64,000 nt of DNA, taken from Phoma sp. XZ068 (lineage: Eukaryota; Ascomycota; Dothideomycetes; Pleosporales; Didymellaceae). The notes under the pieces are model-generated. The model made no database searches. It was given only the letters and a program-made list of their open reading frames with translations, and was not told the DNA's origin. The stretch covers positions 186,001 through 250,000 of the forward strand of contig RBKR01000022.1 of assembly GCA_004835665.1 (NCBI GenBank), written 5' to 3'. The translations under genes were made by a program, and so were the position numbers. Below are positions 37,291-49,437 of the stretch, piece by piece (position 1 is the stretch's first letter; every line of letters starts with the position of its first letter).

Positions 37291-39090
37291 AGTCATTCTC
37301 ATACTGGCTCCAATATCTCGTGGTAGTTGTGTTTGTAGTCACAATGTATGAGCTTGGGTTGAGGTCATCTCAGTAGAAGATGTGGAGTAGAACCATGATG
37401 CCGGGCTAATCTAACGGGTAGGTGTGTAACACGGTATGCGGTGGATCAGTTGATATTTGGACAACTTAAATAGACATAACATGAGTTTGATTCAAGCAAA
37501 CGTCTGTTGATTTTACTTTCAGAGCACCAGAGTACATCTACATAGGTAGCCACCCTAACTCCCTCGATTCTGCTGTATCCACCCTTCTTCGTGACCAAAC
37601 CTACCTTGAAGCGTGACTCACTAACTCATCGATAGATATGGAGAAACGTTTGGAACGGTGTTTTCTTTTCTTTGCTTGGAGCTGCGATTTACCTAGGTAA
37701 GTACCACTCAAAGGACAAAGTTTCTGGGTGTGCCACATCTGACCAATTAGCGAGCTGTAGACGGGATATTTTGAAAGCTTATTGTTGCCACACTCAGAAA
37801 GCTTGCCAAAGCTTCGCACAGAGCCTGGCCTGCAAAACGGCCACCAGGAACAAGACGGAAACCGCCTGTAACCGTCTATATTGCGGCGTCTCGCGCAACA
37901 TGCGGCGGCAGCATACTTAAAAGCCGCGCACTGCGGTCCAGCCCTACGCCAGTATCTGCAGCATGGTCACTGGCAACTGAGAGGCGCTTTGCGCGCATTT
38001 CCTGGTCCCAACAAGGTTGTGCGGCCTCGCTCCTCGGAAGGAGTAGATTCATCGACGTTCCGATGGCGGCGAACGGTACCTCCCTACGTTAATTCCAAGC
38101 CCTCCAATCGGTCGGAATGCCGTTGTCTCCCCAATCTGACCACTTCGGCAACTCGTCCGCGTCTCTCATTTTTTCGACTTTCGTTACATGGAAACTCGAA
38201 ATCTCCACTTCTAGTTGCTGATGTTTCTCGAGTTCCGAACAGGGTGGTCTGTTGCTATACCCCAGACTTCACCCCGACGTTGGAGCTTGGCGCAGCTGTT
38301 TGCATGTCTGGAAATGCGCTATGTAGTAATGGTGCTGTTGGCCGGAAACTCTCAGCTCGGAGTGGCGGGCAGGCCCTTGTAACACAAGCAGGCCCATGAT
38401 AGTCCGGGGGCCACTAGATGGCCACCTTTGAAGCGGGTCGTGTGACTGTGCGCGGAAACCTGCGCTTTTCGAGGATTTGCCGTTGCTTAGCACCCATCGG
38501 CCGATGGATGCGGCTCAAATTACGTGGGAGCAATTTGGTTGTGGTGGCAGCAGTAGCAGCATGACGTGAGACCCCTAAGCTTTCTTCAAGCTTGATCCTC
38601 GCCTTATCCCTGCCCCACTGTTCGGAGATGTCTCGAAGAGAAATGCGCCTGAGCCATCAGTCGTGACCTCGAACCCCTAGCCTCTGCACCATGCGCAACG
38701 TGTATGGGATTGTTTCCAAGAGCTTTGGGACCTGCGACCATCCAGCTCCTTAGATCTGCTCTCGTAAGTGGCGACTTCCCCGCATGGTCTACTTCAGATC
38801 CGGGGGACATTAGTGGAGGATCCACAATGACATGTCCAGAATCAGTTCGCCTGCGCTTGGATCAACCACCATACCAATACAGTAGCGCCCTTCCGACCTT
38901 ATCTCACTATGAGCCCCGACCCACTTCCAGGTCGATCATGGGTAGTGATCGGATGGGTTTATAAAGCTTTACCGTGCGTCGTCCCATCTCGATGTTTCAG
39001 CGGCCCCCTCAGTTGTCCTCGGAATCCTGATTATTCTTCTTCTCTATGAATACATAGAATCTTGGGCACTCCACCCCTCCAAATTGCACA
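37291..39090. other. Intergenic region without a supported gene
   Basis: Composition is normal. The longest open frame (plus strand 37881-38399) has no recognisable domain and no homopolymer or intron support, so I treat it as chance. The last 100 bp form the promoter and leader of the permease gene. Confidence 0.6.
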
Positions 39091-40621
39091 ATGGCCGACT
39101 TCAAGGACCCATATACGGATCCCGAGAAGAATACCTATGACGACCATGGTATCCACCCAACAACATCTGTTCAACATGGCACACAGCGACGTGTCTCCAT
39201 CACGGATGCTGTCTTTGGAGACATTCTGGAAGATGGCCCAAATTATCGCGCTGTACGTTTTGTTCCTGTGCGATTATGTACAGTGTTTAATACCAGCAGG
39301 TTGGTTGGAAAGGTACAGCCGTACTCATGCTCAAAACCCAAATTGGTCTTGGTGTTCTATCAATCCCAGCGGTATTCCACAGCCTTGGCTTAGTCCCTGG
39401 TGTAATCATCATCCTAGTCATCGCTGTTATGACGAGTTGGTCCAATTACATCGTCGGTGTTTTTAAACTGGCACATCCTGATGTATACGGGATTGATGAC
39501 GTTGGTCGCAAGCTGTTCGGTCGCATTGGCTACGAAGTCTTCGGTATCACATTCGCCTTGTACTGGATCTTCGTTGCAGGCTCTGGCATGCTGGGCATTT
39601 CGACCGCACTCAACGCGCTATCTTCCCACGGCGCCTGTACTGCTGTGTTTGTCGCAGTTGCTGCTATTGCTGGATTCGGTCTGGGCAGTATCCAGACCCT
39701 TGGGAAGATCTCCTGGCTCGCATGGATTGGTGTTGTCAGTATTCTCAGCGCAAGTATGTTATCCATGAAGTGAAGAGTCTTTGCGGACCGCCATAGCTAA
39801 CGTTCCGAATAGTTTTGATCTTGACAGTATCAGTTGGCGTTCAAGACCGTCCTGCCGACGCACCGCTGACTCCCGGTCCCTTCAAATCAGACTATGAGCT
39901 GTTTGGTTCTCCCAAGGCCGCCGACGCGTTCGCCTCAATTTCTTCCATCGTTTTTGCATACGCAGGAACTCCAGCTTTCTTCAACATCGTCTCTGAGATG
40001 CGTGAACCCCGACATTACACCCGTGCTCTCATTGTCTGTCAGGGAACTATGACCGCAGTCTACATTGCCATTGGCTGCGTTGTCTACTACTATTGTGGAT
40101 CCTACGTCTCTTCACCTGCTCTCGGTTCTGCTGGCCACCTTATGAAGAAGGTCTGCTATGGAATTGCCCTTCCCGGTCTGCTCGTCAGCACAACACTATT
40201 CGTGCATTTCGCATCCAAGTACTTCTTCATGCGCATTCTTCGTGGATCCCAGCATCTCACAAGAAACACGAAAACCCATTGGGTCACATGGATTGGTTGC
40301 ACTGCTGGCAATGCCATCGTTGCATACATAGTCGCCAGTGCCATTCCCGTCTTCGGTGGACTTGTATCGCTTGTCGGTGCTCTTCTAGGCACCCTTATGT
40401 CGATACAGCCCATGGGCTGTATGTGGCTGTACGACCACTGGCGCGACGCTAGAACTGGGAAGTGGATGTTCATGGTCGGCTGGTGCGCGTTCATGATCAT
40501 TGGCGGTTGGTTTCTGACAATTGCTGGCACCTATGGTTCCATTGTCGGCATTATAGATAGCTACAAGGCATCTGGTGGATCATCCGCATGGAGTTGCGCT
40601 GACAACTCAAACTCTTCATGA
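39091..40621 (+). CDS. Neutral amino acid permease, AAAP family (mtr-like), 474 aa
   Basis: Three exons: join(39091..39252, 39300..39753, 39813..40621). Donors are GTACGT and GTATGT; the second intron has a GCTAAC branch point; both junctions keep frame. After a hydrophilic N-terminus of about 55 residues the protein follows the Neurospora mtr (N system) pattern: 'GPNYRAVGWKGTAVLMLKTQ', 'GLGVLSIPAVFHSLGL', 'DVYGIDDVGRKLFGRIG'. About eleven hydrophobic segments run to residue 460. It is expected to carry neutral and aromatic amino acids across the plasma membrane with protons. The Met codon at 39091 precedes the conserved region and fits family length. Substrate is inferred from family only. 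Confidence 0.9.
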
Positions 40622-41343
40622 GTCAAGAGTGGGTCCTCGGACGAGTCATGACTCGTAAAGCACCTCTGTCACAACCATATATATCTAAGACCATCATTGG
40701 GTGGTGTCGAAAGGCTCCAAAGAGGAATTGGGTTTTAAGTTAGACTGTGTACTGCAGGTACCACAACGAACAAAACGAAATGGTTCATCGCATCAGAACC
40801 TTGGGAATCGCTTTTATGAGTTGGCTGGATGTGCGCTACATGACTGAATCGCTCGGGCTCCGGCCAACTACTGTCTTGAAAAAGTCCGCGCTAGGAGGCA
40901 AACATGAGCGATGAGCTAGAGATTATTTTATCAGCTTCCCAAGTAAGGCGCGCATACATACACACATGTCGCTGTGCTCCCTAAAAAATACATTCAAATT
41001 GCTACTTAGTTACATATAACAGACCACGAAAGTGTATTCCTACAGCTCAACCCGCAGATGATCAACGCCTGAACAACTCAAATTCAACAGATACATATAT
41101 CGCCTTGCGATAAGATGCCCGCAAAGGGTTCAAAATTAAGGTTAAGGTCGAGTTCGGGATCATCGTAGTAGGCACAGGCGTTGTCACCCGTATTACGGTC
41201 AGAACATTTGATAGGAACAGCCTGGTGGCTGTCTGAATCTACTCAGTGTGCTAGACATTTGCGCCGGTTTCTAGAATATTGCGCGAAACTGTCATGCAAA
41301 TTAAATGCACAACCATGTGGAGGTCAATACTCTATGTCGCTCC
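40622..41343. other. Intergenic region between convergent genes
   Basis: The permease ends at 40621 on the plus strand and the next gene ends at 41344 on the minus strand. This stretch therefore holds two 3' untranslated regions. I see no gene or structured element. Confidence 0.6.
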
Positions 41344-42207
41344 CTAAACACAATCGAAAACCTCTCTAAAAATTTCGAAGTTTTCTTTCCCAGAAGGCCC
41401 AGAAGCATAAACTGCAAAGGCAATTGTCTCAAACCAACCAGTGAACTCGTCTTTTCCAAGCGCTGTCTTCATCTCTCGAGCAACAACACGCGGCGGACAT
41501 CCATACGCACCGCAACCCATCGCTCCAAGCACCAGATTCGTCAATTTATTGACAGCAGCCAACCTCAATACTAAGAAAATCTTCTCCTGTAAGTCATGCA
41601 GCAGGGACTCATCCGCAAAGTCCTCTCCATCGTCCGTAAGCTCCGGGCGGCATGGTGCAGCCACGGTAATGACAGCCACTACTTGTCGATTCTCAACAGG
41701 CAAGTCGATAAGATCGTGTTCTAGAGTGTCCTTGAAAACAACAATGTTGGGTGATATGATGCCGGCACAGGACCCAGGTCCAGTGTTCGGAAACGGGTAC
41801 CATTTAGGGTTTAGCGTGGCATACAGAGTCGATGAGTAGCAAAGAGCCTCTTCTTGTGTCTTTGACAACGTATAGCGCCAACCACCGCCCGGTTCTCGAT
41901 CGCTGGCCAAATTCAACACGCCGACCTGGCTGTGGCTGAGACAGCCGGAGTCGTGAGTCGAGCTTGGGGTAGATCTGCTTTGGCCCAAGGTCCGCGCAAG
42001 GGCGAAAGCGTCACTGTTATGGACTTCTATAGGCCTGCGAGTAAGTCCAGGGTATAGAGAGTTTGATTTGTCGAGTGGAGGAAGTTGTACCGGAATGAAG
42101 GTGCTGTCAAGAGGGCTGCCGCCTTCGGCCGCTACTGAGGCGGCAATGGCCGGGGTGCGTCTAAGTGTATCTTCGCAAGCCCTGCGACGGTCTGCAATGT
42201 CGAGCAT
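41344..42207 (-). CDS. Microbial-type PARG catalytic domain protein (TIGR02452), 287 aa
   Basis: A single-exon gene. The domain signature is clear: 'VGVLNLASDREPGGGW' with GGG at 107-109 and QEE at 118-120. This is the GGG-x(8)-QEE catalytic loop of poly(ADP-ribose) glycohydrolases of the microbial type, followed by 'ALCYSSTLYATL'. A downstream 'LVLGAMGCGAYGCPPRVVA' block (about 225-245) is the second conserved macro-fold loop. It probably hydrolyses ADP-ribose chains or related ADP-ribosyl conjugates. The 100 residues before the signature are the usual leader of this fungal family. Length is normal and nothing looks broken. Confidence 0.88.
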   Translation of the reverse strand: MLDIADRRRACEDTLRRTPAIAASVAAEGGSPLDSTFIPVQLPPLDKSNSLYPGLTRRPIEVHNSDAFALARTLGQSRSTPSSTHDSGCLSHSQVGVLNLASDREPGGGWRYTLSKTQEEALCYSSTLYATLNPKWYPFPNTGPGSCAGIISPNIVVFKDTLEHDLIDLPVENRQVVAVITVAAPCRPELTDDGEDFADESLLHDLQEKIFLVLRLAAVNKLTNLVLGAMGCGAYGCPPRVVAREMKTALGKDEFTGWFETIAFAVYASGPSGKENFEIFREVFDCV

Positions 42208-44116
42208 TCTGGCTAGTTGTGATTTCCGAAAGAATCTGTCACAACAGGTGAAGCGCAGGATCAGTATAAGTAGTCTTGCGAGAAAGAGACTTGGATGCCT
42301 AACATCAGCTGGAAACTACCGTTAGTGTCATGCATTGAGGCTGTGTCTGCGAATGTGTCACCGTGTCCTGACAACGTCATCGCGGGGACACCCCATGCTT
42401 CCTGAGTGAAGCAGTACGATTGTGCAAATGATGCTGACCCCGAGACAAGAAACCGAGATGAAAGTATGCAGCTGCCGAAGGAGGTGAAAATCTTAGTCAG
42501 CTCACTTTGAAATTGTCAGATTGCACACCATGCATACTATATCGCGACCTCAAAAAAAAGTCTCAAATGCAGCACCTACCTGCTCTTGGCGGTTTACATC
42601 GCATATGGTGACCGTACCTATGCCAATTCAGTTGGAAGTATAAGTTACAAAATTCCCAGGAACTCCGTTCAGATCACGGCCGAACCCATGCGTTACATTC
42701 GATCTACAATGCAGTGACGACCCGCACGGCCGCAAAAACGCCTGCAGTGAGAAAATAACGTAGGGCGATAGATTTATGAAGGCTTTTGACTAGTGTTCAC
42801 CTGAAAAATTGACAAAAACCGACCTTTCGGTGACCACAAATTTGGCGTTCGGTGTAAGCAGTTGTAGATCACTGATATAGGACAATGGATTGACGTGATG
42901 ATGCGTGATAACATCAGCAAAGGAAATTATGTAGTCCTACTAGATTTCAAGAGGGAAGCTGGACCAGTCATCCCGCCAAACCTTGCTTCCTACCTTGCAG
43001 GGCCAGATGGTACGGAATAACTCCTCTGTTATCCCTCTGAAATCATCACTCAAGTGCGTTTGAACTTGATGGTACTCCCTCGAGAGCCTACCAAGTTCCC
43101 CTACAATGGGATCGACTTGGTCATCTCAGGGATTGCGTTCAAGCAACCATGACCGAGCCATCTCCTCCACGAGGACATCAAAGAACTCTGGTCTCCTGGG
43201 GTAGGACCTAGTACCCGTAGGCCACAGCTTGAGACGTTTCAAATGCCTGCCTTCTTTGTCTTGAGTAATCGTGTTCCATGGATTGATCAATCTTGTATCG
43301 GTGATTCGATCTTCTAAGAGAGCATCTCTGGCTCGCGCGAAAATTTCAACAAAGATTTTGATCTGATAGATCGCAGAGGCTTCCTTGAATTGTTTCTCAA
43401 GCTTCGGCTTCTTTAATACGTGCTGTGCGAATTTGACTGGCCAGCTTACTCGTTATGTGGGAACTGAGCAGGGCTTACTCCGTTTATGGTTTCGTGGTGA
43501 GATCATAAGGAAAGTAGACTTGATTATAAACTCCTAGATACTTAGGTATTGTCACAGCTCGGGGGATTCAGGGCAACATACTACTACGCCCGCTTCTTCA
43601 GATCCCCAGGGTCGATCAGTCTAGCTACTTTGACCATGTTTTACTGCGCATACCCAGGTGTGATTTTTTTGGATGGTTGACCGAGCGTTGCGCGAGGATA
43701 CACGAGCAAATGTGAGAGGCGCAGGTGATAGATAGACGGCGGTTAGTACCTAGGTAATCTAATAACAAGGGATTTTCGATACATTTGGTAGGGGCATTTG
43801 GTAGGGGCCAGTTGATTAATTGGACAGGTAGGGTTAGGCGAAGTAATCTGATGACAAGGGCTGCGCCGAAGTAACACTTCGATTGAAACCCCCCAAGGTC
43901 AGCGTTGCTCTGCGGAATTATCGAACACTTTTAACTGAGGATCTCAGTTCAGCTTACGATGCTGCCTCCGGTTCGGAACAACAGGAGCTGTGATCTCAAC
44001 TTGAGGCCGCCAAATATACGCAAGTTAATCTAAATCAAAAAAGTAAAGTATAATTCTAGTAACAGTAAATAATATATCTAGGTAGGAGATCACCCTAAGA
44101 ATATCCTACAGACTAT
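42208..44116. other. Gene-poor stretch containing one pseudogene
   Basis: Apart from the minus-strand relic at 42940-43452 I see no gene. A 13-bp direct repeat (CATTTGGTAGGGG, about 43780-43808) and several AT-rich patches near 44030-44080 are minor features. Confidence 0.55.
42940..43452 (-). pseudogene. Unrecognised protein-coding relic with one in-frame stop
   Basis: Between a TAA at 43453-43455 and a TAG at 42940-42942 the minus strand stays open for about 170 codons except for one TGA (43126-43128). The reading has genuine protein character: 'KPKLEKQFKEASAIYQIKIF', 'RRPEFFDVLVEEMARSWLL', 'HLSDDFRGITEELFRTIWP'. No start codon is available upstream before the TAA. I do not recognise the family. 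It looks like an internal fragment of a fungal gene that has decayed. Confidence 0.5.
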
Positions 44117-47100
44117 CTAGAGTACAGGCATACTCAGCTCGTGAATCCATTCACCGACAGCCATTAAGATACCTGTGATTCCAGCATCTCCGTGCCTTAG
44201 GTAGTAGCTCTCGGGTGGCAGAAGCGATCGTCCGAGCTCTTCGAATAACGCAGATACGTCTGTATCTGCACCACTATACAACAACTCTTTAAGATCACCG
44301 CCCTCATTGAAAAATCGTAAGAGCAGGTCTCCGTCAATGTGGCTGTTCTTGACCCCAGCTGTCCCACGCTCCTTCTGTCTTGGATCAACGTCCCTCGCAC
44401 GTATCACGCAATCTTGGGCCCCATCTGCACCGTTCAGAAGTACATTAAAGATATCGCCACTTCGATGCCTGACGACTGCGAACTGATTTGCCGGGCTGCG
44501 GCTCAGGTTGATCTCGATGAGATTCTGCAGCAAGCGCAGAAGATGCCGGGCAGGCTTCGACAGGATCGAGAAAGCATATATAGAACCATCGGAACAAGCG
44601 CCAATGATGTCGTCAACGAGAATACCTTCAACCTTGTCCGAACGCTTCGTGAAGCGAGAAGGTCTGCACCAGGGTGGACGTATATCACCACGCTGAAGAC
44701 GAATAACTGTTTGCGGAAGACATGCCTCAAACAAAGTAGTTGCGGCATTCTTAAAAGTGCCCTCGCCGGAGCTATACAAACCAGATACTGTGGCAGTCTT
44801 CTTGTCTGTGAGTAGGACAAGAGACTCCTCCTCCAGGTCACTGTGGAGGTCATCATTACGAAACGTGAGATGATGTGTACAGGAACGTTCGCGGCTGTCT
44901 GTGAACAGCTGCTCGATATCGACTCTCAAGTCATCAAGTCTACGGGTAACCTCGTAACATAGATGTGAGTGCAGCAACGTGGACACATAGACATTGGTAC
45001 CGGAGACGGTAACGTGTACACCGGGTGAGGGGAGTTCTTTCGTTCCGCGCGTGAACCATCTATTTCAGTCAGTGAACATCTCTGATGATGAAGGTCACAA
45101 CTCGCCTGCCAAGCGCTGCGTCGAACTCATCGAAATGCAGCAGTTTGCCAATGACGCTGACTGTGGCGCGCTTGTCAAACATGGCAACGCAATAAACTGG
45201 ATGGGGATACGTTGACTCTTTTTGCAAAGACAGCCTGGATCCACGTTGTCCCAGGTTGAATATCAATCTTCTTCCTGACTCCTTACCCGGCCCTGATGCA
45301 AGGCCGGTACCCACGATGACTAAGTTATACTTCTTCCCCCGATCATCTTCGAAAGGCCATTCTATAATTGTGTATACGCGCTCCGAGTGATTGAGCACGT
45401 ATTGGCCTACAACCAATCTGTGAGAGAGGTCGACACCCACTTCCTGCTTCACCTCGATCTCATCAAGAGGCTTGTCGTCATGCAAATTGAGGAGGCTCAG
45501 TTTTGATTGTATCGACCGGTGACCACTGGGCGGCCCACACTCCTCTCTGGCTTCTGTCGTGGCTACAAGCATTTTCCGTGGCAACTTCAGGTATACCGCG
45601 TATGTAGGCTTCGCGCCGGTAAGCAACTTGCGTGGTAATGCTTTCGAGTCGTCCCTAGATCGCAAATATGAACCGTGGTCGCTGTATTCAGCGTCTGCAT
45701 CAAGATGCGCATAGAGCATCTGGTCACCCGATACAACGAAGAGAAAGCCCCCCAGGTTCCTCCCTAGTGCGGCTTGCGGGGCCCCAAAGTGAGGTAGCTG
45801 ATACTGTGCTGTTACCGGGCTTTGGAGATACCCAGGATTCGCGCGGTCAGCAAACCAGATGGACTCCACAATCACAGCTGCAGGCTTCTTTGTGGACCAG
45901 CGTACCCTACAGAAGTCTGATCCGCACGCCACGAATGCAGCTGCCTTGTCAGTAGAGCTTGCGTAAATTTGAGCCGAGGTCGAGCCCATCCTCGTGATGT
46001 TCCACCCTGGCCGTCCTGTAGCAGCCGTAGCCTCAGCCTGCGGCGCAGAGTCACTCAGAAGCGCCGTGCGAAAGTCTGCCTCGAGGTCGCAGACACTTCG
46101 GCTTAGAAGGAGTCCATCACGTGTGGCACATACTAAGACTTGCTCACCGCCCGATGCCAACAGGACAGCGCTCTCACAGAGTGTCCGCGAACGTTTAGCA
46201 GAACTGACTTCGAGAGACGTCTCGAATATCTTGGATAGCTCATGTTTCGGTGAGATGTGGAAAACAGAGAGCTTGGAATCGAGTGTGCTGACAAGGATGT
46301 GAGCCTGTCCATCAATTTCGAGAAGCTCTATGCACGTCGGATCGGCGCTCAGCATGTGGCGCGAATGCGCTTGCTTATACTTTGCAAATGTGCCGTCTTC
46401 TAGTATTGGTGTGATGTCCAAGCACGTATTGCCATTGTCTTTAACGGCGATTGCAATCAGAGGTAGATTAAATCTTGCTGTCGCAAGCAGTATGGGTGTG
46501 TGGAATACCTTCTGGTCGCTTAATGCTAGTGTGGGTAGAGTGAGTATTTGCGCATCTTTGCGTGTGATCTGTATTGAAAAGCGGTCTGAAAGCATACAAG
46601 CCGAGATAGTCTCCTCAGTTCGTGTGATGCCGTCGTCAATTGGCTCGTCCACGGTTGGCAGCTGCGTTACGTCCCAAATGCCATCGTCCCAAGAACCAAA
46701 AAAGTCGCGACGACTTTCAGGTTGTGTGCGAACAAGGTGCAACAAAAGGGACTCGAGTGGCAGAGTAACAACCACTGAAGCATAGTGCTGTCTCGCAATC
46801 CTACCATCGAGTTCGATAGTCTGACTGCCATGATGGACGACCCACAGGCCAGTACATCCATTCATGCCGCTGAAGGATCCATCGATGAGTGCATGTAGCC
46901 CATGTCGCAGCTCGGAAACCTGCCCGTGAGGTGCGACTCCATTGGATACGAACAATGCGGACCGCTCGCGTTCGTATGGAGCTCGAATACCAGAAAGTTC
47001 TGTAACACAAAGCCCCGTAAGTGGACTCCAATTTGGCATCGATTCCACATAGGTGAACTGATTCATGATGGGATATTGTGTTGTGTATGAGTATTCCATC

Positions 47101-48607
47101 GGCCAGGAACCGACTTTGCAAAGTAGCCCATCATTTCCTGCGGCGCCTGCCATGAGCACGTCAGGGTAAGACTGCGAAAACTCCGAATTGTCGACGCTAA
47201 GACAGACAAAAGCTTTGTCGATTCGATAAGGCCACTCGCCTGCATCATCTATCTCAACGGCGCCTGCTGGACCCTGCTCAGCATACATCACTCGGCCGTC
47301 TTCACGTGCGATGTAGAAGGTTTCCTTTGGAAAATCGGGATTGCGAGGGGTCTTGTCCCATTGTACCCATTGCGGCAGATGTGTGCTGTCGCCTGGATGA
47401 AGGGGCGCCAGAATGTGACTTGGAATAGGAACCGCAGTGCGTTGCGGTGCCCCAGACAACACGTCCTTGTAGATGGATACATGGGTATCGAAAACCAGCA
47501 AGAAATCAGGACTTCGGCTTAGGGGGATCAGCAAAGAGGGGTTTTGATCATCTAGACCTGTTAGTTCGCGCTATGTGCTATCAAGAAAGATTCGGCTTAC
47601 GCACCCAGATCCACTGAAACTCGTTCTGTGCGAGCTGTTGCTGTGCTGAGATCGTATCTGCAATCCCAGTCGAAGCAGGTGAGCTTCGTCAGGCCCTGAT
47701 GCACAACGATGAATAGAAGGACTACGTGATAGTCATCAGTTCCAACAGCTGATGAGAGAAATTCCATGTGCATTATCCGGCCCTCGATCGAGATGAGGCG
47801 TTCGTCCTCAACTGGTATCGTGTCGGCGCCATTGCGTAGCTCATTGCGCCATGCTTGCATAGACTTTGTTTTGTAGAGCATGAACCGGCCTTCATAGGCT
47901 GCCACAGCCATGGCTCGACGTCTTGGGTCTATAGCGAGATATTGTCCGATACGATCGAAACGAGATGAACCAGCGGGAAGCTTGACAATCTTATGGTGGA
48001 AGGCAAAATTGCCAGTTGCGCTGCGCTGAGCCCATAAAAACATCAACGTCCTTGATGTTAGAGTAAGGACAACCACTTCTGGTGGCAGATCAAGGTCATC
48101 CTTATCTGTGACTGGTTGCTTGCTTCTTAAGGCCGTCTGCTTCTTGGGCAGCGGGCTGCCTACGCTCCTGTTGATGCGAACCTCGCGAGGATCACCGAAC
48201 ACTCTCGTTGTAAGAATGCGGCCGCTGAAATTTGACTTGACAGCGACATGGCGAAGACGACCGTAATCATGGATTTCGACCAGCTGTATCGAGTCTTCGC
48301 CTACCAGCACAATGTCGTTGAGGTCTTTATGGCGTATATTTGCGGGGAGAATCAATTTGAAAAGAGGGCTAGGAAGCACTGTCCTCGAAAGAATGCCATA
48401 CCCCGGAACGTAAGGGTGAAGAGCGGGATCAACGACCGGTTCCCGCATCTCGATGTCATCCTGCTGCGCTCGTGCCATGATCTGATAGACGTCGAGCGGT
48501 CTTGACACCCATTCATTGTTGACAAGTACCAGGCCCTGGACTTGTTGGTTCATGACGGGATTGTTTGCAGTGAGCTCAAAGGATCCAATCAAGGGTTCTG
48601 TTGGCAC
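44117..48607 (-). CDS. MMS1_N / CPSF_A beta-propeller protein (DDB1/CPSF160/SF3B3 superfamily), 1465 aa
   Basis: Proposed structure: join(44117..45059, 45106..47557, 47605..48607) on the minus strand. The first intron (47 nt) has donor GTGCGT and acceptor ACTAACAG. The second junction needs a GC-AG intron of 46 nt (donor AG|GCGAGT, branch ACTGAC, acceptor AATAG). No GT donor restores frame without losing conserved sequence. The result is a 1465-residue protein, the size of this superfamily. Residues about 90-640 resemble an MMS1_N propeller region and about 985-1400 the CPSF_A region ('PTYAVYLKLPRKMLV', 'LPSPGVHVTVSGTNVYVSTL'). Members scaffold mRNA 3'-end processing, splicing or DDB1-type ubiquitin ligases. 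Divergence leaves the exact orthology open. Confidence 0.78.
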
Positions 48608-49437
48608 AGAGGTATCTCGATGACGCTAGGCGGGGGTTAGGACAAGGGTAGGATAGAAAAGTGGGCAAGTGACTGGATTGCTGAGAGCGAGTGGAGGTAA
48701 CAGAAGCCAGGATTCCCTGACTGCAGAGCTGCAAGAGAGGCTCCAAGTTGTAACAGATGCAACTTTTACAATGAAACCCAACAAAGCTGAGCGGCTGCAT
48801 GCCTCGAACGAGGACACGAGACGGCAGCGGCGCAATGTTTAGCGCACGATCGATCTAAGGTATGGTCGAATCTCGATAGCGAGATCATGCAGGCTTGTCG
48901 ATAGCACGATCTTGACAGAAAGCCTAGATTAGATGGGTGGAGTGGACAACGAAGGGCCGTCACTGCAGTCAGGTCAAGATCTGGCTAGGGAAACCGGGGG
49001 CGAAGACGGGGGTTTTGCTGGTTCTGCGCATGCACAGTGGGTTTGGAGGGGCGCGGCGCCTGCAGCGCGGCACAGGTTCAACTAACCGTAGATTTCGGGG
49101 TGCTGGTGGCGAATAATTTCGGGATTGCAACATGCGCAGCTGCATCTCTCGCGCAGCAGATGTGACCCTTTTCCGGATGTTGACACCGATTTGCTCGTCG
49201 TTGGCAGCATATCAGTTAAGGTTCCACATGCCAAGACCAGTGGTCTAGCAGGGAAGGAAGACGCGCGAGGTTTCGCGTGAACCTGGCGCGTGCGCGACCG
49301 CCAATGCGTCGTGACATGTCTATCATTCTCCATCATCCCCGCCTACAAAGCCAAATACGAAGCCACGTCAGCGTTGAGCGACCGACTGATTGTCGTGTCC
49401 GTTGACTGATTGCACTCGATCGCGAGATGTGGGTGAG
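48608..49437. promoter_or_regulatory. Shared intergenic region between divergent genes
   Basis: The 830 bp separates the start codons of the minus-strand CPSF_A gene and the plus-strand TBC gene, so it must contain both promoters. I see no distinct TATA box; short open frames here are chance. Confidence 0.45.

Noticed and set aside
37881..38399. 172-codon plus-strand open frame
   Set aside because: Arg/Ser/Leu-rich composition typical of chance frames in GC-balanced DNA; no domain, signal peptide or intron signals.
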